A stretch of DNA of 64,000 nt, taken from positions 62,001-126,000 of the forward strand of contig BLJB01000180.1 in assembly GCA_013423325.1 (NCBI GenBank), in the 5' to 3' direction. A program made the position numbers and the translations under genes. The notes under the pieces were generated by a model. The model saw only the letters and a list, made by a program, of their open reading frames with translations, had not been told where the DNA came from and made no database searches. Positions 33,047-45,544 of this stretch are shown here, piece after piece; position 1 is the stretch's first letter; every line of letters starts with the position of its first letter. Origin of the DNA: Usnea hakonensis. Its lineage: Eukaryota; Ascomycota; Lecanoromycetes; Lecanorales; Parmeliaceae.

Positions 33047-34351
33047 TTTGGCGATTTTAAGCTGGAAAGACTTTGCGTCTCTATCATATGCTCTCAATTC
33101 GTGCAAGTCGGCCCTGTCATCTGAAGGACCGAGAAAGCTGGAGCTCGTTGCTTCTTCGGCATTAGCGGTTGAAAGGATCTCGGATAATAGTATTGCCGAG
33201 GTCACGTGGAAGCCCGCCTGTCCTTGGCTCTTGACAAGGCCTACGCTTGACAGCTCTGTTTTTGGGACTGAACATCGTGTCAGAGTTGATTAGGCAGGGA
33301 TGACTTACAGTTATCTAATAAGCACGCGTGGGGTTTGGCAACTCAGTGTCTGTTCCTCTACTCTACGACTGATCATCTTTCCTCTATGCTTGCTGAACTT
33401 TGCTGTGCTCAATATATCTCATTTCTGGCCCCTTCCAATTCTATAAAGCCCAGTTTTGACAGCTAATCGTGTCACAGCCCCACACTTAGCTTGGTCCTCG
33501 ACAAGACGAGATAAGTGCACGGCACGGCTATCTCCTTTCCCTTACTTAAAATTATTAAGTATCATATCATATCTCCGGTCAAGCGAGGCCGCTGACTTTC
33601 TCCTTTCATGCCGTCTACTCTTAGGGCATAATTGATACAAAAATCCTAACATTATCGCTGTCCTTTGATGACCTCCCCACATAGCTGCAGTGCCTATTAG
33701 AAGAAAAAGGCAGTGATATTAGAAGCCTACTAAAGTGCTTGGCTATGCCATGACACTAAATTTGATTAGAAGATCCCCCCCCGGCTCTTATTCTTTCACT
33801 TTGTGGACAAGGCTGAGCAGTACGGTTTTCTGATAAAAATCTGCTTCAATTCTAATTTTCTCGATGGAACCCCGTGCGGTCTAGGGGATACTTAGGCACG
33901 GAAGGAGACCTGCCAGATTGTTAGCCAGAGCCTAGTCTCTACTCGAGCCTTCATGGTGTCTATCTGTGCCGTATTATTCATTTGTTTCCACATTTGTTTC
34001 CATTCTTTCCGCCCGCGGACACTAGACAACGCGTTCTGCCAAGTAAGATCGGAGCAGGGCGTGGTAGACACTAGGGATTAAAAATACGTATGAGGTGAAA
34101 GGCCGTGAGCCTGCGATTTCCGTTGAGGATCCCCGAAGGCTCTCTACAGCCTCGGGCTAAGGTAGGCTCAACGTCTAGGCTACGCTTTTATTTTGGGTGG
34201 CTTAGATCCTCCGACATGAAGAACATGTTGATCTGAATCTCTTATGAGGACTACTGCTGCTGTATAAGCTGTTCGAGCTTATAGTATTCCGTCCATGCTT
34301 TTGACCAAGTATAAGATTTACCTGGGCTTTGAACCTCGGGCTATTCGCTAA
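33047..34351. other. Divergent intergenic region, 1.3 kb
   Basis: Between the carrier gene (minus) and the repeat-protein gene (plus). AT-rich near 33540-33700; no gene seen. Presumably both promoters. Confidence 0.5.
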
Positions 34352-37238
34352 ATGATGGCTTTTTATTCTCTACTTCTTGTAGTAAATTGGAGCCTTTGCG
34401 CTGCAGGTCAAGGTAAGATCCTGTTCTCGTTCCCTCTTTCGCCCGATAGATTTCTTGTTACTGCCAACCAAGACGACAAGTCCACATTTGTTACTTTGGC
34501 TGGTCTTCGGTGGAGATTTGTTGGAAGTGATTCGATTCCCTGTTGTCTTAGACCTCAGGTGGTTACATACCTTCTGTCCTACCTCAGATCCGAGACCATG
34601 TTCGCAATACTACATCGATTATAACAGTCCAATTTTCTATCAATCTTTCCGATCAAGAGGAAGGTAATGCTCAAAGTGAAATAGGAATCACCTACTTCAA
34701 CAGGACGACAGCAAGACCTGGCAGTAACAGCAAGCCTACTTACAGCTTTCCTCTTGCAGAAGTGACAGCGCTGGATGATCTGTATGGCGGGTTATCAGAC
34801 TCAAGCCTTCGTCTTTATTGCGAGTCCGCCCTCTTGGAGGCTTCGGCTGAATTTCAAGTACCAATCGCGACTATCACGGCTACATCAACCATTGCGGGCT
34901 CCCTCATACCATACACCTCCGTATCTACGGATTATGGTGCCAGTGTAACACCCAAGCCACCTTGTTGTGCAGACTGTACCATCTCAGGAAACCCCGCTCA
35001 GCTGAGGTACTTTCCTGTTACCGGGTCTGGAAACTCGAACGGGAGCATCACAGTGTCAGACAACTTTACCTAGTAAGTGATTCACTGTCCTCGATGTATG
35101 ATAGTGAATAATTCTTCGTTCACAGTACATCTCCATCCATATACCTTGTGTTGTCGTCTGTGAGAGCGACCAACCTCTGCGGTGCCGTTGGCAGTGAATC
35201 TATCCAAATGGTCACGCTCTCCTTTCCACCAAAAAGTCCGTATACATACGCCGGATACGTGGGCGATTTAGCCGTAGCGGGACAACACTCTTCCGCACTT
35301 TTCAATCCCACAGACTTGGCAAACTGCACAACCACAAAGACCCTTCCAGATATTGGACCGCATTTTGCCGATCCTTGCAGTCCCTTCATTGTTGCGCCAA
35401 CCCAGTTGTTGGACGTTGATCCTGCGTTCAGCACATGCACAGCAAGTCTTCTCCTCTTCTGCGGTTTTTCAGTGGCTTTGAGCCACAATATCGCCTAAGA
35501 CTTACGCACGTATCTTTGCAAACCGCTGATTGTGCGCCTCTAGCTCGCAGCCCTTGGCTTCCACGACCCACCCACAGTGCTCACTCCTGCAAAGTATCTC
35601 GTGCCATCTCCCACCCCTCCTCCAGCGCCTGCTGCAAGTCCGACCGACCCTGCGCCAAAGATTACAAACAGCGCCGGTCAAAAAGCTCCGGATCCGCACC
35701 CTTCTCCGCCGGTCGACGATCCATCCGATCCGCTATCCGACGCTGCTTCGGATACTCCATCGGACAACCCTCCACCGAACAAACCGGCACCGAAAATACC
35801 TGCGCCGGGTAATTCATCGCCAGTCGATCCGTCCCCAGGTAATCCTTCCCCTTCGCCAAATGATCCTTCGGCAATACCACCGTTTTTGAATCCTTCTCCA
35901 AGCGAGAACCCTCAGCAGGTACCAGGCTATTTTCCTGTAAACGTTGGCTCAACAAGTCAGCCTCAGCAACAATCGCCCGCAGATAATCCGATCGATGCAG
36001 GCTCCAATGCTCAGACACAGCCAGCCATTCCTGGCGCAGCCCCGCAACCCGTTCCAAACCCTTCCTTCACTATAGGGCAAGACCAACACCAACCTTCGAT
36101 AATATCAGTGTTGGGCCAAAAGTTCACTGCCAATTCTAACTCTCACTTCGTAGGTTCATCCGCAACACTTATACCCGGTGGTCCACCCATCACAATTTCA
36201 AATATTCCTATATCTCTTGCAGCCTCTGCAAATTACCTTGTCGTTGGTCTTAGTACCTATGCTCAAGGGGCCCTGCCAGCGTCGGCAGTGGCATTGCTAC
36301 CACTTGGAGGCACATTCATAAACGCAAATACCGCTTCTCAATTCATCATTGGCTCTCAGACCCTGAGCCCTGGCGGCTCTGTCACGGTTGCAGGTACCCA
36401 AATCTCCCTGCCTTCTGGAGCCTCATATGTCCTGGTCGGGTCGTCCACAGTCTCGTTGGTCACACCTCCCGCTATAACTAGTTCCCCTGGCATTCTGTCT
36501 TTCGCGGGCCAGATCTATACCGCCAATCCATCAAATAGCGCTTTCGTCATAGGCGGCCAGACTCTAACCCCAGGCGATGCCATTACGGTTGCTGGTACTC
36601 CAGTTTCTCTGCCATTGGGGTCTTCCTACGCCTTGGTGGGCTCGTCAACCGTCGCGCTAATTGGCTCTCCAATAATGACCAATGCCCCTAAACTATTGAC
36701 TTTTGCAGCTCAGACGTACACCGCAGACTCGAACAATGGTGCCTTTACTATTGGCGGCCAAACCATTACACTTGGTGGAGCGATCACCGTCTCGGGGACT
36801 CGCATATCTTTGTCTCCATCTGCTACAGCTGTTGCATACGCTGTTATCGGTTCATCGACGGTTCCGCTCGAGCCTGCCACCTCTGGGCTTGATCTCCTCA
36901 CCTTTGGTGGCAAGGTCTACGCAGCGAATTCGGTTATGGATTTCGTTATTAGTGGGCAGACGTTGACGCCTGGTGGAGTAATTACGGTGAATGGGACCCC
37001 GATCTCGCTTGCCCCAACAGCAACGGATGCCGTTGTAGGGACGAGCACTGTGGGTATTGGAGGGTATATAATGAATGGATTTAATGGAGCTGGGAGCAGT
37101 GGCTCTGGGGACAATGGAAGTGTGGTGCAGTTCTTGGGACAGGGGCGGGGAGAAACGGATCTGTTGAAGCGTGCATTGGGTCTGCTTTGGCTACCTATAG
37201 GAGTGATGCTGGGATCTATTACAGGATTGGGATGGTGA
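34352..37238 (+). CDS. Secreted cell-surface protein with five tandem repeats (860 aa)
   Basis: Exons 34352-34412, 34559-35072, 35126-35445 and 35551-37238 keep frame (860 aa); the exon 3-4 acceptor is the least certain. It starts with a signal peptide (MMAFYSLLLVVNWSLCAAG). An N-terminal Cys-containing domain (CCADCTISG) is followed by a long Pro/Ser-rich stalk (PSPGNPSPSPNDPS). Then come five imperfect repeats of about 55-60 residues, each with GQTLTPGGxITVxGTPISL and ending VVGSSTVxL (36106-37060). The C-terminus is hydrophobic (LLWLPIGVMLGSITGLGW), consistent with GPI anchoring. This repeat is found in ascomycete surface proteins of unknown role; wall attachment or adhesion is inferred. 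Confidence 0.8.
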
Positions 37239-37800
37239 TATGTACTAAAATTTCTTCTTTTACACGCGCATTCCGCCTAGCATTGACTTTTTCAAGCGCC
37301 AAATATTGATGTTAGCGCCTAGTGTAGACTAAATCCATCGGGAAGCTTACATCGCCATGATATCTCTTTAGAGCATCGACAAATGATGAAAAGTTGTAGG
37401 GAAGTCTCGGCAATGCTGGCTGTAGTAGGTGTCGATTCGGATAAAGGTAGCGCCGCGAAATCACGTGATAACGCGGACACGACTTTTAGGACGCGTCCTC
37501 CGCTTTGAACAATAACAACATTAGTGGGTCTCTAATGCGCGTGGCGTACCACTTAGCGCGAACCACATTGATGATTGAATACTGAGTTCTTCTTTGCCGG
37601 TCATGACGAGCCGCCAAAAGTCTTTCTTTGATCAAGATCAGAAGGTGCCGTAGACCTTCACTAAATGACTTCAGCGAGCCAAATGATGCAGGCGATGGAA
37701 GCGACTAACATCATAGCAGGCTCGCCCATCCTGGCGCAAAAATCCGAAGGCTAACAACGAACCTCGGGTTCCGCAGCCTTATCCAAAGCCAGCCGTCGCC
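37239..37800. other. Promoter region of the Dna2 gene
   Basis: 561 bp between the repeat-protein gene and Dna2. Contains CACGTG at 37462-37467 and ACGCGT at 37491-37496; otherwise nothing seen. Confidence 0.55.
37491..37496 (+). promoter_or_regulatory. ACGCGT (MluI cell-cycle-box-like)
   Basis: ACGCGT is the core site of the MBF factor that drives G1/S replication genes in yeasts and other fungi. It lies 305 bp upstream of the Dna2 start. The position fits a replication gene, but one hexamer is weak evidence. Confidence 0.4.
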
Positions 37801-40800
37801 ATGGCTCCCATCGCTGCCTCCTCGGAGTCCAAGTCCAAGCTTAGGGTCTTTCAGTACGATCAAAAGGATGTTAACAATGCTACGAAGCTCGCAATTATCG
37901 AGAAGGAGGATGAGAAGGAGAATCGGGATCCCTACATGAACACAACAATCGTCAACATGGAACCTCCTCCACAGCCTCTTTCCCAGACATCTGCAACCAA
38001 AGACCTACGAGGTTGCCCCCAAACACCAGTCGGCAAAGTGCCGCTGACAGATCTTCTCGCTAGTGGAGATGGTACCTCCCGTCAGCATGTAGATGTGACA
38101 CCTATTGAACGAGTCTTGTGGAACAATTCGCCTGTCGGCACCGAGTCTGCAAATTCAAGGCAGAGGGGAAGAAAAAGAGCCCACAGCTCATCTTCGGCTT
38201 CTTCTTCCCCAAATGACGCTTCTCATCATTTCGGGGGATCAAAAACACAATTAAACCTTCAAGAATTGCAGAAAGCCTTTCAAACACCAAAGGCTGATCC
38301 CGCCGACGACCTTTGGAGCCGTTATTCGCTTAATGCAGAAACTGGGGGAAAGCGATCTCCTACCGCGCCTACTAGCTTGGCTTTCACTCAATTAATACAT
38401 TCATCATCACCACAAACACCCGCTAGTCATCTACAAAGCAAAGAGGGCGGTGGCCTGAGAAGAGCTTTGAGTTGCATCGAATGGCCGACCTCAGCAGCGA
38501 AGAGGAGAAGACTGCAATTGAGTGGCACATATAAAGACTCTAGCGGTGGCTCCGCCAGAATTGAGAGAGTCTCCGATACGAAGGACAATTCGAAGATGTC
38601 GAGAGTCAGCTTCTTAGTTGAGAAGATACACGACGGTCTCACCAAGCCGCCCGCAACAGAGTTCTCTTCTTCCATGCCCGCAGCATCCTCACCGATGGCA
38701 CGAATAGCGAATGACTTGACAGATAGAGACCGAACACTACAGCAAGAGAGCCAGACAGCAATCGATGAGGTAGTCACGAGCTTAAGTCAAACCGCCGTAG
38801 CATTGAAAGAGCACACACCCCCACCTCTGATACTCTCTGCAGAGGAAATTGCGGACCTTGAGAAAGATGATGAATCTTCCGACTTTGGCGATGATGATCT
38901 CGATCTAGAGATGCTCGAGAATATGGACGCGACTCTCAAGACGTTTCCATCACCAAAAGAAAAGGTCCCGATTCCAGAGCGCGGTAGAAGTCAGTCAGGA
39001 CCTGGCGGACTTACTACCACGGTAGATCGAAATCGGGGCATGCAAGAGCCCTACCAAAATGGCCATACCCTGGCGATTGCGGCGGAGACCGAGAGACTGT
39101 CCCAAGTATCTTTTCCCTCTGGGATTTCTTCATCACCAGTCTTAGCTGCGGCTTCTAACCACGACGAGTTCGATGAAGACGACGAGCAGGTCTCAGCGGT
39201 CGACCTTGAGAATGTGTTTGCTCGGTACGATACCCAACCGCAACATCAAGTTTCTGCAGATGAAGGCCGCCGGGATAACAAGTTCAATGCAATGCATCCA
39301 ACACCGGCAACAGAGATTTCTAGAAAATCGATATTCGGACCCATGACCACGATCGATACTGAGGTCCAAATCGTATCTGACGATTCAGACTTTGGCGATG
39401 ATCTAGATTTTGAGCAGATTGCGGCAGAGTGCGCCGAAGATCAGCAGGTATCGCAGCCTGTATCATCTGTACGTACCGTAAATAAAGGCTCATCTATATT
39501 TTAGCTAGCTAAATAGTCAAAGCACTACAGCAAGATTCCGATGATTCAACGTTACATCATTAAAGCCGTAGCTGAGAGTGAATACGTAACAAATGACGGG
39601 CGCAGGCAACCAGAAAAGGTGACCGTGGCCTACATTCCTTCCAGTGACTCTACGCTGCTGACTTAAGAAGGTCCTCTCGGTGCAGAGCGAAGAATTAAAG
39701 CTCAGTAGAGCAATCATCTTAAGACAGGCCTGGACAGACACACCTTGCCTTCCCCAGTCTTATGTGAATATCGTTGGAGATTTTGATCATCTCGGGCAGT
39801 GTGTTGTCGATAACAACCAAAACCTCCTTATCCTTCACCCTGATCATCTAATCTCATCTACGGTAGTCGGAGATTCGTTCACGTGCACTCGGAAAGCTGT
39901 GCTAGAAGCCCGGGTAAAAGCTACCAGTGATGCAAACCAGTCCACCCTTTACGGACACTTGCTGCATGAGGTATTCCAGGAGGCACTGAAAGCCAACAAA
40001 TGGGACGACGAGTTCATGACCTCACTTATCGAGACAATGGCGACGCGCAGCCTCGAGTCTCTCTTCGAGCTTCAGATTGAGCTCCCGGTTGCCATCGAGC
40101 AGCTCAGAGCTAGGGCGGTCGATTTGCAGGCTTGGGCTGAGATTTATGTCGCTGCAAGACCGAAGGTATGGGGTTCCTAGGAAAATTTGAGCAGAAGCTT
40201 ATTACTTGTAAAGATGAACGCAGTTGTCAAAGATCGCAATGGCGCTCAGTCCCTCATGTGTGTCAACAAACTTCTCGAGGTCGAAGAGAAGGTATGGTCA
40301 CCACTATATGGCTTGAAAGGCAATATAGATGCCACAGTGCAGGTGATGTTAAAAGATGGTGATGATGAAAGGACATTGACGGTACCATTCGAGTTGAAGA
40401 CGGGCAAGATTACCAACGCATCGCATAAGGCTCAAACATCGCTATACACCCTTTTGCTTTCCAACCGATATGGTGAGTCTTTCACTACACTTTAGCTACA
40501 CGGTCAATGCTGATAACGGCAGATGTCGAAATCGCTTGTGGCATGCTTTACTATATGCAGAACTCTGAAATCTCTAATATACGAACCTTACGCCACGAGC
40601 TAGTACCGATGATCATACAAAGGAACGAACTAGCAAGCTATGTTCGTCATCGTGCGGAGCTTCCCCCAATGATCAAGCGGCCACATATCTGTGGCAAGTG
40701 CTTTGCCCAGACTCCTTGCTTCCTCTATCATAAATTGGTCGATGACGGCAATGGTGAGACAAGTGGCCTTGGAGAGAAATTCCACGACTTTGTGAAGCAT

Positions 40801-43032
40801 TTGAATCCTAATCACCAAACCTTCTTCAGAAGCTGGGACGCTCTGTTGACGAAAGAAGAGAAAGACATTGTCAAACTCCGCAAAGAACTGTGGACAATGC
40901 AAAGTTCCGAACGGGAGAAGGTTGGAAGGTGCTTTGGTAATATTGTCATCGACGCTGGCTCCTTCCACGAAGTCGAAGGCGCTCCAAAGATTAATCGCTA
41001 CCGTTATACTTTCATCAAACAGAAGCCAGCTCCAGGCTTCTCCTTTGTTGAATCCCAAATAACGCTTGGTGAACCTATAGTGGTCTCGGATGAAAAGGGT
41101 CACTTTGCCCTCGCCAATGGTTACGTGACCAGTGTACGAAAACATAAAATCCAGGTCACCATTGACCGCCGCCTCCACAATGCACGAGCTAAAGGTGATG
41201 ACTTTGATGCTCAGCGGAACCAAAGATTTACAGGTATCATGGAGGTGGTTGAGAACGGCTTTGGAAAGTCAACTATGACACCTGCACAACCTGATGAGAC
41301 TACATTGTACCGTCTCGACAAGGACGAATTTAGCAATGGTATGGCGATGGTTCGGAATAATCTTGTTCGTTTGATGGAGAAAGACGTCTTTGGCGTCCAA
41401 GCCCTGCGGAGATTGATCGTTGAGAACATAGCCCCCACCTTTAGGCCTACAGGGTCGACATACAATCTCGCGGATACGGCGAGCCAATCTAGCCTGAACG
41501 TTGACCAAAAGGCTGCGATTGAGAAGGTGATGAGCGCCAAAGACTACGCTCTTGTTCTAGGGATGCCCGGAACTGGTAAAACGACTACTATTGCTCACAT
41601 TATTCGAGCTCTTGTGGCACAGGGAAAGAGCGTGCTTCTCACTTCATACACGCACACTGCTGTCGACAACATATTGCTCAAGCTACGCAACGACAGGATT
41701 GGTATATTTCGCCTCGGAGCTGTTGCGAAGGTTCACCCAGAAGTTCAAGAAATTGCAGATCTTGCGGGCAGACCCATCAGGACAATAGAAGATCTGAAGA
41801 GATGCTACACACAACCGGTCGTCGCAACAACGTGCCTAGGAATAAATCATGCTATCTTTAATCAACGCGTCTTTGACTACTGCATAGTCGACGAAGCTTC
41901 TCAGATCACCCTTCCTGTGTGCATAGGTCCCATACGGATGGCTAGGAAATTTATCCTTGTTGGTGATCACTATCAGTTGCCTCCCCTGGTCCAGAACCAG
42001 GAGGCCCGAGAAGGTGGCCTGGACATCAGCCTGTTCAAAACGCTCTCAGACAACCATCCTGTCTCCGTCGTCAATCTCGAGCATCAGTACCGTATGTGCG
42101 AGGAGATCATGACGCTTAGCAACACCCTGATCTATGAAGGCCGTCTCAAGTGCGGCACAGAAGCAGTCGCCAACCGTTCCATCTTCATTCCGGACATGAA
42201 CGCCCTCAGGCTACATCACCATAGCCCTCTTAATATCCTCTCTGCGGACCCCAAAAAGGTCTGCCCTGGCCCTACCAGAGGGTCATGCTGGCTTCGCGAT
42301 CTCCTCGATCCCTCGGTCAAAGCCTGCTTCGTAAACACAGATCCTCTCCTCCCCCTCTCTCGTGAAGCTCTGGAAAACGGGTCACGCATCACAAACCCCT
42401 GCGAAGCAAACTTGACCACCCAACTCGTCGAATCTCTCATCACTACGGGTGTTGCCCCAACGGACATTGGCGTCATCACTCTCTACCGTTCCCAACTAGC
42501 CCTCATCAAACAATCCCTCCGCCACCGCCCGGGCGTCGAAATGCACACCGCGGATAAATTCCAAGGCCGCGACAAAGAAGTCGTCGTCTTGAGCCTCGTC
42601 CGGAGCAACGAAGCTCAAAATATCGGCGATTTGCTCAAGGATTGGCGGAGGGTCAATGTCGCCCTCACGAGAGCGCGTACTAAGTTGCTGGTGCTAGGGA
42701 GCAAGAGCACGCTTGTGGCAAATGATTTGTTGAATGCTGTTGTCGTCTTGATGGAGGGGAAGGGGTGGTGGTTCGATCTGCCCAGGGGGGCGGGCGAGGG
42801 GCATTTCTTTGAGGATGTTCAGACGCAGGTTTCTGGGAGGGGGAGCGCGGATGCTAAGATGCAGGCGGGTTTGCAGAGGGGGGAGGCAGAGATTGAGAGG
42901 AAGGCTATTGGGGGAGGAAAGGAGAAAAGGGGAGCGGGCAGGCGCGTGCCGGCGAAGCAAGGGAAGTTGGATGTAAACGCCTTGATGGGTAAGAGGCCTG
43001 TTTTGAGAGATATTGTTAATGATGCTTCTTGA
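37801..43032 (+). CDS. dna2: DNA replication ATP-dependent nuclease/helicase Dna2 (1677 aa)
   Basis: Exons 37801-39468, 39517-39618, 39671-40165, 40214-40472 and 40523-43032 keep frame (1677 aa). The first 550 residues are disordered and rich in Ser, Pro and Asp. The RecB-like nuclease follows, with DSFTCTRKAVL (first Fe-S cysteine, about 661), GHLLHEVFQ, VPFELKTGK (catalytic ExK) and HICGKCFAQTPC (remaining cysteines, about 897). The superfamily-1 helicase has GMPGTGKTTT (Walker A, about 1190), YCIVDEASQ, GDHYQLPPL and RRVNVALTRAR. All active-site elements are intact. Dna2 trims long flaps in Okazaki-fragment processing and resects DNA ends. The C-terminus is Lys/Gly-rich, ending RPVLRDIVNDAS. 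Confidence 0.96.
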
Positions 43033-43301
43033 GTAAGTAGGGGAAAGGTTCCAGTATTGGGGATGGATGGGGACTTGTTTAGGATAGCATTAGAGTACGG
43101 CATAAAATTATGGGATTATGATTAAGGTGACGATTGAACTGAATGTAGATATCTATCTGGTTCAGTGACAGCAACATCCAAACTCGAAACCAACTCAAAG
43201 AGTCCCAATCAAACGCCAACGCCAACGCCAACGCCAATTCAAACCCAAACAAAACATTTAACCCAACCACCTTTTTCCCCTTCCCACTCCACTCCACAAA
43301 C
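43033..43301. repeat. Short convergent spacer with AACGCC repeat
   Basis: Spacer between convergent Dna2 and the polyQ gene. Holds four perfect AACGCC units (43212-43235), a small hexanucleotide repeat with no obvious role. Confidence 0.7.
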
Positions 43302-44539
43302 TCACTTATTCCAACCCTCCCACCTCATAACACTATCCCAATCCATATCCATATTCAACGCACCCCCCTCCCATTCCGATCCTTCCGCTGGCCGCCCCAT
43401 GCCAGTATCAACAACAGCAGCAGGCGTCGTCGAGATCACTTCTTCCTCCTGTAATGCAGGAACATGAGTTAGTGGATCAATAAGTGAGTAAGTTATATGA
43501 TGGCGGTAGAGGTTGGATAGGGTGGGGCAGGTCGGCGGGGGGAAAGGGGTATATACACTGACTGCTGCGGCTGGTTCTGCGGGTGTTTCCATTGGTGAAG
43601 TGATGGCGGTGGCTAGCAGTGGTTGTGGAGGTTGTGCGGAGGGAAGGGTTGGAGCCTGGGGAGGGTGTCAGTAATGTGTCATGGAATTGGGAAGACGGTA
43701 GGGTTTGTGATAGGGAGTGGGGATGGTGGGGTGGATGACTTACGATCTCTTCCTTCTCCTTCTCCTTTTCCTTTCCCTTTTCCTGATCCTTTCCCTCCCC
43801 CTTATTCCTAACAGAAGGCCTATTCCACGGCTCCGCCAGACGGGCGCTTGTTCGGAGATCTTGGCGGCCGTACATGGTTATGTTGAAGTGCTGAGATGGG
43901 GGGACGGTGGTGTTGATGAAGCCGGTTTTGCCGTGGTCTTTTGGTTTGCGGCCGCGGGGATTTTTGGTGATGCCTGTTGATTTGGTGGCATTGTTTTGGA
44001 GGGTTTGCTCAGGGGGATTGGGGTTGATGATGATGTTGTTTGTCGGGGTAATGGCGGGTTGTCCGGCGGGTGGAGGGTTGGGAAAGCCCAATGGCTGGTG
44101 GGTGGGGAGGGGAAATTGATGGTGTGGATGGTGCTTGGGTGGGATGGCATCGGTGGCGGGTGTATACTGCGGTTGCCTTGGTGGAGGGGCGAGAGGAAGC
44201 GATTGGGAGCAGTTGTTCGGATATGTGGCGGGTGTATACTGCGGTTGCCTTGGTAGAGGGGCGAGAGGAAGCGATTGGGAGCAGTTGTTCGGATATGTGG
44301 TCGATAGGGTCCAGTGATTTTGAGGAAGTTGAGATGACGAGTAGAAGGACTGGTTTGATGGAAGGTCTCGGGACGAGACGTTTGGCCGGAGAGGAGTATG
44401 TTGTTGTTGTTGTAGGGTCCATTGAGTTTGAGGAAGTTGACAAGGCGAGTAGAAGGGTTGGTTTGGTGGAAGGTTTTGGAACGAAACGTTTGGCGGGAGA
44501 GGAGCATGTTGTTGTTGTTGTTGTTGCTGCTGCTGCTGC

Positions 44540-44600
<61 letters not shown>

Positions 44601-45165
44601 GCTGTGGTTGTTGTTGTTGCTTTTGGGGGACTGGAGGGGGAGAGGCGAAGGGTGTGCGGCTGTTATTGAGGTGTGGCACCACCAGTAGGCCTTGAGAGGA
44701 GAAGAAAATATCTTGTTGGGGATAGTTGGCAGGAAATGGGGGTGGAACGGGAAATGGCTCGTGAGCTTTGTCGATCGATACCATGCTTTGTCCTGTAGGA
44801 GCGAGAGCAGGCTGTTGTTGCTGGAAAACTGCTTGAGAAGTAGTAGCCTGCTGCTGCCAATGTAAGGTCTCTTGGCTATCAGCATTATATCCACGGTAAG
44901 TAGAATGCCTTTCACCCATGAAATAATTTGTGGCATAGGAAGGGCGCAAATGTTGCTGCATGTATGATTTAGCAAGAGGTGCTGCGGCTAGGCTTGGATC
45001 ATCGATAGTGGCCCTTTGATCTGGCTGCTGAATGGGTCGAGTACTCATGGTATTTTGTAGCTCTGGACGTTGCTCATTCATGCCTTGGGGAGTAGCTGGA
45101 AGAGTTGCAAACAGATTTAGACCCGAGTCCAATGTCTTTTGCCGAGTCATCTTCAACGGCAGCAT
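43302..45165 (-). CDS. Polyglutamine, Pro-rich protein with AT-hook-like motif (591 aa)
   Basis: Exons 45165-43744 and 43655-43302 join in frame through a GTAAGT...CCCAG intron (591 aa). A second ATG, MTRQKTLDSG, follows five residues after the first. An uninterrupted run of 32 Gln (44509-44604) follows Pro/Gln-rich sequence. It is followed by two imperfect copies of a 35-residue unit (LPPNVSFQNLPPNQPFYS / LRPNVSSRDLPSNQSFYS) and a 24-residue unit in exact tandem (44153-44296). NPRGRKPKDHGK resembles an AT-hook; a Lys/Glu tract follows. The C-terminus is acidic (MDMDWDSVMRW). The mix of glutamine tract, AT-hook-like motif and acidic end resembles a transcription co-regulator, but I do not recognise the family. 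Confidence 0.7.
44153..44296 (-). repeat. 72-bp tandem duplication in the polyQ gene
   Basis: Two adjacent 72-bp copies differing at one visible position; each codes 24 residues (CSQSLPLAPLPRQPQYTP core). In-frame and recent by its near identity. Confidence 0.9.
44509..44604 (-). repeat. CAA/CAG polyglutamine tract (32 codons)
   Basis: 96 bp coding 32 glutamines, mostly CAA with a CAG cluster, then Pro and four more Gln. Likely length-variable among strains. Confidence 0.95.
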
Positions 45166-45544
45166 CCAAGTTAAAAGACAAATTTACAAAGTCGGGGTTA
45201 GTCAGGATCGATAGAGGATTGAAGGTCTGTAAGCAGGTGGTGATGCTATGCTAGAGCTAGTGAGAACGAAGAGAACTTCTAACGTGTTGAGATACAGCAG
45301 AGTCTTGTGCTTTGTTAGAGTTTGCATGTTGATACGAAACCAAAGTCGGCGCATATATATATGTTTAGAGGGGTTGAGAAAATGCAATAAAATTTCAAGA
45401 GGCTCAGAAAATGCAATTAAATCTCTGTACGAAAAGTAGGCCGAATGGAGTTCCTTCGATATCCTCACTAGAATAAAATATCTGCTCACGGCGAACTTAA
45501 CCTTCAAATTTGGGAGGGGCCACCGACGGCTTGTCGACAAAGGT
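45166..45544. other. Intergenic, 0.4 kb
   Basis: Between the polyQ gene start and the Rpp40 stop, both on the minus strand. Presumed polyQ promoter; AT-rich (TATATATAT near 45353). Confidence 0.5.

Noticed and set aside
43623..44688. Plus-strand ORFs with long Val or Leu runs
   Set aside because: They are the reverse reading of the polyglutamine gene; repeats make every frame open.
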